Assembly: GCA_964635375.1 (NCBI GenBank)
Contig: CAZWOU010000003.1
Coordinates: 1 to 64,000 of the forward strand
Length of the DNA stretch: 64,000 nucleotides
Reading direction: 5' to 3'
Source: CAZMNY01 sp964635375
Lineage (GTDB): Bacteria > Planctomycetota > Planctomycetia > Pirellulales > Pirellulaceae
The notes below the pieces were generated by a model that saw nothing but the letters and a program-made list of their open reading frames with translations, was not told the DNA's origin and did not search any database. Position numbers and translations under genes: made by a program. The first letter of the stretch is position 1. Every line of letters begins with the position of its first letter. This document shows, one piece after another, positions 1 to 7,382 of the stretch.

Positions 1-154
1 CATGACCCCCGCGCCCGCTGGTATTCCCGGCCTGGGACCCATCCTCAAAGCCCTCGGCGGCCAACCCGCTGAAAAGAAACCGAGTGAAAAGAAACCAAGT
101 GAAGAGAAGCCGGGCGAAAAGAAACCTGCAGAGAAGGCGGGCCGCGATTTCTAG
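1..154 (+). CDS. C-terminal end of an unknown protein with Lys/Glu/Pro repeats (5' end outside window)
   Basis: The reading frame is open from base 2 to the TAG at 152-154. It ends in a low-complexity tail with repeats of the type EKKPS/EKKPG, followed by RDF. The ATG at 2-4 is not convincing as a start, because the tail looks like the C-terminal extension of a longer protein that begins before the window. Charged Lys/Glu/Pro tails of this sort are common as flexible C-termini and carry no functional clue. The gene converges on the GNAT gene at 202-693. No function can be assigned. Confidence 0.5.
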   Translation, partial: MTPAPAGIPGLGPILKALGGQPAEKKPSEKKPSEEKPGEKKPAEKAGRDF

Positions 155-201
155 TCCGTGAAGCGTGGCCCCTTTGTGGATTCACCCTCGTCGAACACGA
201 G

Positions 202-693
202 TTAGATATCCATCCAGAAGAAGTACTCTCGGTACTCGATACAACCGTCGTGCATAGTCCGCGATGCGTGTTCCGTTTGGAAGCCAAGACGGTGGAAGAA
301 CCGGTGAGCGTTCTGAAACCGCGTGTCGGACCAGAATTCAACTCGGCGAAAGCCGCCACCTCGCGCCCAGTCCAAAGCCCAAGTCATCAAGCGTTGGCCA
401 TGTCCAGCACCGCGGCGATCCGCCTGGAGATAGAGTCTGCGAAAAGTACAGACTCGCTCCTTTCCTTCAAGCGGATGGGCGGCGTGGCAGCCCACGAGCC
501 GTTTCGAGTCATGAAGCACGACAAACTCTCCGCCCAAATCCCGATAGTGCTGGGGCAAGGCCAATAGATCGGAATCTGCACCATCGAGACAGATCCGATC
601 GCCGTACTCGTTGTAGACGCGATGAATCAGTTCAATCACGTCGGCCTGATCGTTCGCCGTCACTTCCCGCAAGAGATACTCTGATTCCGTCAT
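202..693 (-). CDS. GNAT-family N-acetyltransferase
   Basis: This 163-residue protein has the length and fold signature of a single GNAT domain, which transfers an acetyl group from acetyl-CoA to an amine. The acetyl-CoA pyrophosphate loop (motif A) is visible as RRGAGHG at about residues 93-99, after the strand FRRLYLQ. A motif B-like segment follows near residues 128-137 (NAHRFFHRLGF). The N-terminus (about residues 8-35) resembles the alpha1-alpha2 region that shapes the acceptor pocket. There is no signal peptide or membrane segment, so it should be cytosolic. The ATG at 691-693 is the natural start. It stands alone between a convergent gene and the large WD40 gene, so context gives no substrate. 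Confidence 0.85.
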   Translation of the reverse strand: MTESEYLLREVTANDQADVIELIHRVYNEYGDRICLDGADSDLLALPQHYRDLGGEFVVLHDSKRLVGCHAAHPLEGKERVCTFRRLYLQADRRGAGHGQRLMTWALDWARGGGFRRVEFWSDTRFQNAHRFFHRLGFQTEHASRTMHDGCIEYREYFFWMDI

Positions 694-789
694 GACGCCC
701 AGTCTTCTTCGGCTGATCGTCGCGCAATCAGCTTCGCCTAAGAGTGCATTTCATCCACGCTGGCGATAACGCCAGGAGTAGGGCGGTCT

Positions 790-3700
790 CTAGAAATCAG
801 GAAGGCGGAACAGGGCTAGGACGCCATTCGAATCACCAACGACCGCGCCGCGAGGATCAGGCAAGAGGGCCAAGCTATTCCAGCGCGAGGACGTGCCAAA
901 CCGCCCCGGTTCGCCGATTCGTCCAACCACTTTCTCCGACGCAACATCCCAAACCAGGATCCCTTGATAGTAGTCCACAGCCACAACGTGCTTGCTATCC
1001 GGAGTAAAACGAACCGCTCGAACACTGCCAATCCGGCTTTCGGAATCCTTCAGGGCCGCTTCCTGTTTCTGGGTGTTTGGATTCCAAACGTAAATCGTGT
1101 CGGATGAAGTGATGGCGGCTGACTGGCCGTCGGGGGCGAAATCAAGACCGGTAATCGACCCTCCCGGGGGGCTAAAGCTGGCGACTTGCCGAAACGACAC
1201 CAAGTTCCAGAGGATCACGTTCCTGCTCGAATCAGCCGAAATGGCTTTGCTGCCATCAGAGGAAATCCGCACTTTTTGCGGATAGGAGGGAGATTGCATC
1301 AGACCCAGCGGCTTTCTCTTCGCCAAGCCAAACACGCCCAGATTGGCTCGGCTTGAGGAGACGGCAAACAAAAGCTTGCGTCCATCGGCCGAAACAGCGA
1401 TGTCGTACACGCTCGAACCAGCCGGGATAGCGAAGGAAGGTTTTCCTTGCTGCAAGTCCCAGACCGCGACGGTACTTCCCGATCCGGCCAAGACATATTT
1501 CTCATCTGGCGTAATGGCCACGCCGCCGCCGCTGCTCCGACGACCATCCGTCGTCAGCGAGTGAATTTGCTCGCCCGTCGCGGTGTTCCAGACGCGAATC
1601 GTTCCGTCGCTCGAGGCCGAAGCGGTGTAGCGACCACTGGACGAAACGGCCACCGCCTGGATATCGCGAGTGTGCCCTTCAAAACGATGTACTTCACCTG
1701 GTTTGACGTCCAAGAAGGCCAACGAGCCCGCCCCAGGAATGGCGACAGCGCCTCCCGTAAGTTCGGAAAGTTCATTCAGGGAACGCTCTACTCGCGCACG
1801 AGACAGGCCGGATAGTTGAGGCACCGCCTTGGAATACCAAAAATAGGCGCGCCGCAGGGCCGCCATCTTGCCCGCCTCGTCCTTCTGCGTTTCGCCGTAC
1901 GCCCTCCATTGCCCAGCCAGTTCGGTCTGCTCTGCCGCGACTGTCGGATTCTTGCCATCGTCGACTGCGATTTTGGACAGGGTAGAATCGGCGCTCTTCT
2001 CGAGCAGGGGCAAGCCGTCCTCCCACTCGTCTCGCAGGAAACAGTGGAACCGTCCGAGCACGAGGAAGTCCTCAGGTTCGGCCGATCCTGCGGCCACCTT
2101 CACTCGGGCCCTATCGGCAGCGCGAAACTCATCCCGAATCTGTTTGACATGGCGACTACGCTGATTCGCCACCTTGGCGAGGTCCGTATCGCCCGCGCGA
2201 CGAGCCTCGGTTGCGGCAATTTCCAACAGATTTACGGCCACCTCGAATTCGTCGTGGCCAGAGGCCCTCTCCGCCGTATCAAAAGCTGCTTGGGCGATCG
2301 TGATTTTTTCCGGCCGAGATCGAGTCGACTTGAGCGCCACGCCGATCAAGGCAATCCGGTCGTCCCAAAGCGACGCCTGATACTTGTCCTCCATGGCATC
2401 GACATAGGCCGACGCCATGCCAAGATTGTTGCCTGCGGCGGCGGCGTTAGCCGCTTCCTTGAGCAACCCGTAATGGGACACCAAATCGGCTTCATCATCC
2501 GCCTGTTTGCGAAGCTTGTCAGCCAAGGCGATGCGGGCAGCCGGTGTTGTCGCACGTTTGTACTCATCCGCGTAGATCTCGCGAATATCGGCAACTGCCG
2601 CTTCCACGGCAACCTTGTCTGGAGCCGCGCGTCGTTGATCTTCTCCCGGTTTCGGCGTGACGGCGCCGACCGGTTCCATAGGCGGCTTGACTGCGGCGAC
2701 TCCGCCGCCAGGATGGCCAGGCAATTCCGCGCCGTCGGCAAGCCAAACGCCGGACCGGCGAATGCCGCTGCGGTTGTTTTCAGACAGGTCGTCCATCCGA
2801 GTCGACTGGCCCCGTTTGAAATTCAGCATGGCCAGCGTGGTCGCGTCCGTGAGGAACAACTTGGTTGGGGTGAATTTCGTCTGATCAAAACGGTCCTTCT
2901 CGGACAGCCGGAACTGTCGAATGCCGCCGTGTAATTGCTCGCCGCAACTGCCTGAGGGATGCACGCCCAGTGTAAGGTTGTTCCCAGAAGGTCTTAGTGA
3001 AACCGAAGACTCGATCGACTCCGTCGAAACGGGCTGGCCTTCAACGTAGATGGTCACGTCCCAGTTGGTCGCCCCCTTTCGACAGCCAATCGCGACGTGA
3101 CGCCAAGTCAAGAAATCGCCGGAAACGGGCCGTAAGATCGGTTGAGCGACGCCTCCGCAAAGGAACTCTAACCGTGCTGCGCCGCTCGGGGGTTGAATTG
3201 CAATCAGCTGCCACCCGGTTTCGAGCGGCCCCTCGCCGCGAGCCGTCCCCATCAGGCAATTGCGCGTCTCCGCCGTCTCGTGCCGAGACAATTGCACCCA
3301 CATTTCCGCGGTAAATACGCCGCTCAATTTCGTGATCGCGGCAGTGTCTAGAACCTCGACGCCACCACCACCTTGAAACAACAGCGGATCGTCCAGGCCC
3401 GCCTTGCCGGCGACTCCAGTTGCCGGCGCGCCCGGAGTGCCCACTTCTGTTCCCTTGTGGCTCGAAATCACCACAAGTTGCCGGGGATTCGGCACGGCCC
3501 CAGGCGCGAGGTTCCAAACGCTCGTGCTGAGCAATTTGGCGTTCGCGCCAGCCCCTAGACGGGTAACATCCAGTGAATGGGGGAGCATGTCCTCGCCCAA
3601 CCGACTTCGCAATTTCGGCATGGAATCGCGAGGCGAGGAGCCGAGAATCACTTCCCATGCCAGCGGGGATTTGGGCGCGGCGTCGAGCACCGCTGAATAC

Positions 3701-5028
3701 TGGCGACGGCGGGTCCGGGGGTTGTAGGCCTGGGATGCGGAGACGGGTAGCTGCGTCTTGCTCTTGGTCTCGAATTGGGATTCGTCTCCGACATGGATAA
3801 CCACATCCTCGGATGCTTCCCCGCGCCTCCAAATATCACTTTCGTAACGGACGCCATCTTGATTGAAACAGTAGTGCACTCGGTTGGGGAGCCAACCCTT
3901 CGCTTTCTGTGACGCGGCCAAGTCTTTCGTTTGCTCGCGGTCCAGGCCGACAGTCATTGCTGTTTCGTCCGCGCCGACGCCAGGTATCCACCACACGGCC
4001 GCGTACTTCGTGCCGTCAGCGTAACCAGCCACGTCAACGGGCTTGAAGCCGCGTTTATCCAAGGCCTCGTCAATCGCTTTCAACTCGCTGGGCGTCCGCC
4101 CCAGCGCCACGCGCCAAGGCCTGCCGTCTCGGCGCCAGATGGCAGCGAACTTGAGCCCTCCGTTGTGAGCGTAAGGGCGAAGGTGATCGAGCCGGTAACC
4201 GCTTCGCGACAACCGCAAAGACAAGTCCTCAAGTCCGTCGAGTGAACCAATTTGACAGAGGGCGAAACGTTTCGATGTCATGCCCCACGCGTTGCGAACA
4301 TCTTGCATCACCTCTTTTTCTGGAAGCGATAACGCAGTGAAGGAGACCGGATCGTTGCTGCCGAATGTCGCCGGAATCTCTTTGTGGGGCTCAGGAGCAA
4401 CAGGCGCAACAGGTTGTTCGGCTGGTTTGGCGGCGACGTTTCCAGGCTTTGGACCGACCTCGCCTTCGTCGCTCTCGGCCGTGAGGAAGAGCACCAGACC
4501 AATGACGGCCAGAAACGCTCCGCCAATCGCGCCGGCTAGGACAGCCGGATGCGCCCAAATCGGTTTCGGTTTGCTTCTTCCGCCAAGCGACTTTGCACCG
4601 CTCGGCCTAGCCGGAGTCGCCGGAGCCAATGTCGCTGGAGAGGCCAGCGTCACCGGCAACGCCTGCGACGGTACTGCGTTCGACGGTACTGTGTTCGACG
4701 GTACTGTGTTCGACGGTACCGCCTGCGACGGTACTGTGTTCGACGACGCCAACTGAGCTCGCAAGGATTGGTCATAGGCCTCTTTTTGCTCCTCGCGCAG
4801 AAGCACGACCTTCGCCTTCGACAACTCTGTGAGCAGCCGCTGAGACTCCCCACTATGCCGGCCCGATTGAAACGTCCGCAAGTGGGCCATCTGGCGGTCG
4901 GCCGCGTTCTCAATAACAGCCAAATTCGTCTCAAAGACATCTAACCCCAAGAGCCGGTACAAATTCGGGGGCTGGTCCTTTGGAGGTATCCCCAGCCACT
5001 CATGGTAGGCGTCAAACGATGATGTCAT
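790..5028 (-). CDS. Giant membrane-anchored protein: J-like N-terminus, BTRD1-like repeats, LamG-like domain, C-terminal WD40 propeller
   Basis: The protein has 1412 residues from the ATG at 5026-5028; an upstream in-frame start would add 11 residues. The first about 80 residues carry the planctomycete J-like motif (YHEWLGIPP, then YRLLGL). A pentapeptide repeat (N/Q-T/A-V-P-S) follows at about 95-125, and one transmembrane helix lies at about 159-182. Repeats with aromatic Y/W spacing (FAAIWRRDG, YAAVWW) recall bacterial tandem repeat domain 1. A concanavalin/LamG-like region lies around 560-720, helical repeats around 790-1090, and a WD40 propeller fills the end (IRVWNTATG, VAVWDLQQG). Topology suggests a cytosolic J-like head and an exported body. 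It is divergent from the sigma-factor gene at 5494. The role is unknown; a scaffold or surface-binding protein is an inference. Confidence 0.85.
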   Translation of the reverse strand: MTSSFDAYHEWLGIPPKDQPPNLYRLLGLDVFETNLAVIENAADRQMAHLRTFQSGRHSGESQRLLTELSKAKVVLLREEQKEAYDQSLRAQLASSNTVPSQAVPSNTVPSNTVPSNAVPSQALPVTLASPATLAPATPARPSGAKSLGGRSKPKPIWAHPAVLAGAIGGAFLAVIGLVLFLTAESDEGEVGPKPGNVAAKPAEQPVAPVAPEPHKEIPATFGSNDPVSFTALSLPEKEVMQDVRNAWGMTSKRFALCQIGSLDGLEDLSLRLSRSGYRLDHLRPYAHNGGLKFAAIWRRDGRPWRVALGRTPSELKAIDEALDKRGFKPVDVAGYADGTKYAAVWWIPGVGADETAMTVGLDREQTKDLAASQKAKGWLPNRVHYCFNQDGVRYESDIWRRGEASEDVVIHVGDESQFETKSKTQLPVSASQAYNPRTRRRQYSAVLDAAPKSPLAWEVILGSSPRDSMPKLRSRLGEDMLPHSLDVTRLGAGANAKLLSTSVWNLAPGAVPNPRQLVVISSHKGTEVGTPGAPATGVAGKAGLDDPLLFQGGGGVEVLDTAAITKLSGVFTAEMWVQLSRHETAETRNCLMGTARGEGPLETGWQLIAIQPPSGAARLEFLCGGVAQPILRPVSGDFLTWRHVAIGCRKGATNWDVTIYVEGQPVSTESIESSVSLRPSGNNLTLGVHPSGSCGEQLHGGIRQFRLSEKDRFDQTKFTPTKLFLTDATTLAMLNFKRGQSTRMDDLSENNRSGIRRSGVWLADGAELPGHPGGGVAAVKPPMEPVGAVTPKPGEDQRRAAPDKVAVEAAVADIREIYADEYKRATTPAARIALADKLRKQADDEADLVSHYGLLKEAANAAAAGNNLGMASAYVDAMEDKYQASLWDDRIALIGVALKSTRSRPEKITIAQAAFDTAERASGHDEFEVAVNLLEIAATEARRAGDTDLAKVANQRSRHVKQIRDEFRAADRARVKVAAGSAEPEDFLVLGRFHCFLRDEWEDGLPLLEKSADSTLSKIAVDDGKNPTVAAEQTELAGQWRAYGETQKDEAGKMAALRRAYFWYSKAVPQLSGLSRARVERSLNELSELTGGAVAIPGAGSLAFLDVKPGEVHRFEGHTRDIQAVAVSSSGRYTASASSDGTIRVWNTATGEQIHSLTTDGRRSSGGGVAITPDEKYVLAGSGSTVAVWDLQQGKPSFAIPAGSSVYDIAVSADGRKLLFAVSSSRANLGVFGLAKRKPLGLMQSPSYPQKVRISSDGSKAISADSSRNVILWNLVSFRQVASFSPPGGSITGLDFAPDGQSAAITSSDTIYVWNPNTQKQEAALKDSESRIGSVRAVRFTPDSKHVVAVDYYQGILVWDVASEKVVGRIGEPGRFGTSSRWNSLALLPDPRGAVVGDSNGVLALFRLPDF
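4661..4750 (-). repeat. Six 15-bp tandem units encoding a VPS pentapeptide repeat
   Basis: Six in-frame 15-bp units lie head to tail, at 4661-4675, 4676-4690, 4691-4705, 4706-4720, 4721-4735 and 4736-4750. They share the core TTCGACGGTACT (plus strand) with few substitutions. On the minus strand they encode N/Q-T/A-V-P-S pentapeptides in the linker between the J-like head and the membrane helix of the giant protein. The period and near identity suggest recent expansion by slippage. Confidence 0.85.
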
Positions 5029-5493
5029 TGCGGGCGTTCTTCCTGACACGTCCTTGGCCAATTCATACGCAAGTCATTCTAAGGGCTCAGCTTCTGATCG
5101 GAAAGCAAGCAACGGCGAAACTCTCTGGCTGCCCGCCCCACCCACGTCACCTAACCCTTCCTGAAAACGACCGAAATGGGGATTTGTCCATGCCATTCTT
5201 CGAGCCGCAATGACAACTATTGGATTTGCCAGAGCCGACGTTGAGCCGGCCCGTAGCGAACAGTCGCTTCAAGACAGCCGATACTTCCTAGCGGGAAACC
5301 GTTGAAGCGACTAATCTGGCATCGGAACAGCTGGCCATAGATGTGATGCCCGCGCGAGATGGCCGAGCGGCACCCGATAGGGAACGACGAGTTGAATAGT
5401 CCGTAAGTTCTTCAATAATCAAGATTTCCGCACGACTTTGTCACGCCGGCGGAACTTTTTCCCAACCCATCGCGTCCCAAAGGCGGTAACCCA
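5029..5493. other. Divergent intergenic region (465 bp) between the giant WD40 gene and the ECF sigma gene
   Basis: No open reading frame here has convincing coding character. The region must contain the promoters of both divergent genes. A stretch at about 5351-5372 resembles a tRNA D-arm but nothing downstream completes a tRNA. An A/T-rich segment at about 5390-5430 (TTCTTCAATAATCAAG) is the most promoter-like part on the plus side, but no clear -35/-10 pair can be named. Confidence 0.5.
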
Positions 5494-6048
5494 GTGAGCG
5501 ACGATTCTCGTTGGATCGACGAAACCCTTGCTGGACAAAGGAGTTCCTACGAATTCCTGGTCGTAAAATACCAGGATCGCCTGTTTAACTCCGTGTTTCA
5601 GGTCGTAGGGCGCCGGGAAGAAGCCGAAGATGTGGTGCAAGAGGCTTTTGTACAGGCTTTTGTTAAGCTGGGCACCTTTCAGCGGACCAGCGGATTTTAC
5701 ACCTGGATCTATCGCATTGCTTTCAACCTTTCGGTAAGCCGAAGAAGAAAGAAGCGACCTGAACACTCAATTGACCACCTGCGAGACCAAGCGGGCGAAG
5801 AGCCGGTGGCTCGAAACGACCCCATTGGTCAAGAAATAGAACGAAGAGAGGACGAAGCCGAGCTTTATGCCGCGATGGACAAGCTCAGCGACGAACACCG
5901 CAAGATAGTTGTGCTTCGAGAATTGGACGGACTTTGTTACGAGGAGATCGCCGAGGTGCTCGATTTGCCCGTGGGAACGGTTCGCAGTCGATTACACCGA
6001 GCAAGATTACAACTGCGAGATTATTTGCAGACAAACCGCAGCGAGTGA
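5494..6048 (+). CDS. ECF-type RNA polymerase sigma factor
   Basis: This 184-residue protein has the two-domain layout of extracytoplasmic-function sigma factors. Region 2 covers about residues 18-85, with the region 2.2 core (EEAEDVVQEAFVQAF) and the aromatic region 2.3-2.4 (GFYTWIYRIAFN). Region 4 covers about residues 125-178, with the helix-turn-helix YEEIAEVLDLPVGTVRSRL. It starts with GTG at 5494. The next gene (6102) encodes a membrane anti-sigma protein, so activity is probably controlled by sequestration at the membrane. The Ser/Thr kinase gene that follows may be part of the same signalling unit, which is an inference from order only. Confidence 0.93.
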   Translation: MSDDSRWIDETLAGQRSSYEFLVVKYQDRLFNSVFQVVGRREEAEDVVQEAFVQAFVKLGTFQRTSGFYTWIYRIAFNLSVSRRRKKRPEHSIDHLRDQAGEEPVARNDPIGQEIERREDEAELYAAMDKLSDEHRKIVVLRELDGLCYEEIAEVLDLPVGTVRSRLHRARLQLRDYLQTNRSE

Positions 6049-6101
6049 CGAATCACTTGGTATAACTCCCCACCCCATTCGTGGATCCCCCCGACAGTAA
6101 A

Positions 6102-7265
6102 ATGACTGGCAACGACAGTTCGAGCTTTGAATTGATCAGCGCTTACCTAGATGGTGAGTTGTCGGTCGAGGACCGCGCGAATGTCGAGGATCTGTTGGCT
6201 GGAAGCGAAGAGCATCGGCTACTGCTGGAGGACTTGCAATCGCTGCAAGTGGAATTCGCCAAACTCGAGAAAGTGACGCCAAGCAATTCCCTGACTAGCC
6301 GCATCATGATGGCGGTTGAAGCCGAGCCGTCGACGGTCACTGAGCCGTCAACAGTCACCGAGCGGTCGGCAGAAGAAACGAGCCACTTGGCGTCGCCCAG
6401 GCCAAAGCATAGAGGCAACGGGCGTCTTCGCTGGACCCAAGTCATCATCGCCGCCACAACCTTGCTGGTCCTCTATGGGGCGTATTGGGCGGCCAACTTG
6501 GAGCGACCGGAACACCAACCGAAGATCGCCACCGAAGATCAAACGGACAAGCCAGATCAGCCGGAGTCAGCGGTCGCGGTGATTCCTGATGGACCAAGTC
6601 AGCCGAAACCCGTTGAATCGCCCGAGATTCCCGATTTATCAGCCGACGGGATGCATTTTGTTTTCGACAGAAAGAAAAGCGAATTGTTGATGGTCATTGA
6701 GTACGCGGTCGATCCGCAGGTGCTCAAGGACAAAGTTTTTCAAAACACACTGTTACTGCATGAGATCGCTGTCGCTGATGAGATCATGCCCGACATAGCG
6801 GCTCAAAAGGCAATTTTGGAAAGTCGCGCGTTCGGCCCAGGGAAGATCAAGCCGCAAGGCGGCAAGGCAGACGCTGGCGGCAACATTGAATTCTCAATCG
6901 TGGTGGCTGACGTGGACACGCTCGGACGTATCGCCGAGACGCTGCGAAAGACAAAAGGCGTTCAAGGGATGCACTTGGACATTAGTTTTCATGAGTCAGA
7001 CATGGAAATGATGCGCGAACTTGGTCGCGTGCGAGACGACCAGTTTGCCGAGGTCAAGCCAATCGAGACGGGTCGAGCCTATTTTGTTTCGCTGAGAGAC
7101 GATGTGCAAACCACCCTGTTGAGTCTGTCGTCGGCCGTCGCTTTTTCGCCAGTTATTTCCAAGGTCGAACTCGGCGGAGCCGGGGCGTTCAACGCGGATA
7201 ACAACAAGGACGACACGAAGATGCCTGTGGCCTTCATTCTTCGTTCGGTCCCGCCAGCGAAATAG
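6102..7265 (+). CDS. Membrane-bound anti-sigma factor, partner of the upstream ECF sigma factor
   Basis: The protein has 387 residues from the ATG at 6102; a GTG at 6081 would add seven. The N-terminal 60 residues resemble the anti-sigma helical domain (ISAYLDGELSVEDRANVE, then EEHRLLLEDL) but lack the Cys/His residues of the zinc-binding type. A short duplicated EPSTVT linker precedes one transmembrane helix at about residues 112-131. The remaining about 250 residues would be outside the cytoplasm; they match no domain I recognise. It lies 53 bases after the sigma gene stop on the same strand, the usual order for a sigma/anti-sigma pair. Release of sigma probably depends on the exported domain sensing something in the envelope. 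Confidence 0.8.
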   Translation: MTGNDSSSFELISAYLDGELSVEDRANVEDLLAGSEEHRLLLEDLQSLQVEFAKLEKVTPSNSLTSRIMMAVEAEPSTVTEPSTVTERSAEETSHLASPRPKHRGNGRLRWTQVIIAATTLLVLYGAYWAANLERPEHQPKIATEDQTDKPDQPESAVAVIPDGPSQPKPVESPEIPDLSADGMHFVFDRKKSELLMVIEYAVDPQVLKDKVFQNTLLLHEIAVADEIMPDIAAQKAILESRAFGPGKIKPQGGKADAGGNIEFSIVVADVDTLGRIAETLRKTKGVQGMHLDISFHESDMEMMRELGRVRDDQFAEVKPIETGRAYFVSLRDDVQTTLLSLSSAVAFSPVISKVELGGAGAFNADNNKDDTKMPVAFILRSVPPAK

Positions 7266-7382
7266 CTGGCTTTCTGACGCCAACCCCGTTTTGACGACCT
7301 TGGTGTTTCCCGCCAGTCTGTCGTCGACTACCATCGGAATGTCATTATTCCACTCTGCGCGCCTGTAGCACCCGTTCATTCA

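Noticed and set aside
1816..2934. Plus-strand 372-residue open frame
   Set aside because: It is the shadow of the giant minus-strand gene; Arg-rich composition and no motif.
5351..5420. tRNA-like start resembling a Ser/Leu tRNA D-arm (GAGATGGCCGAGCGGC)
   Set aside because: No anticodon stem, no T-loop GTTCGAATCC-type sequence and no acceptor complement follow within 95 bases.
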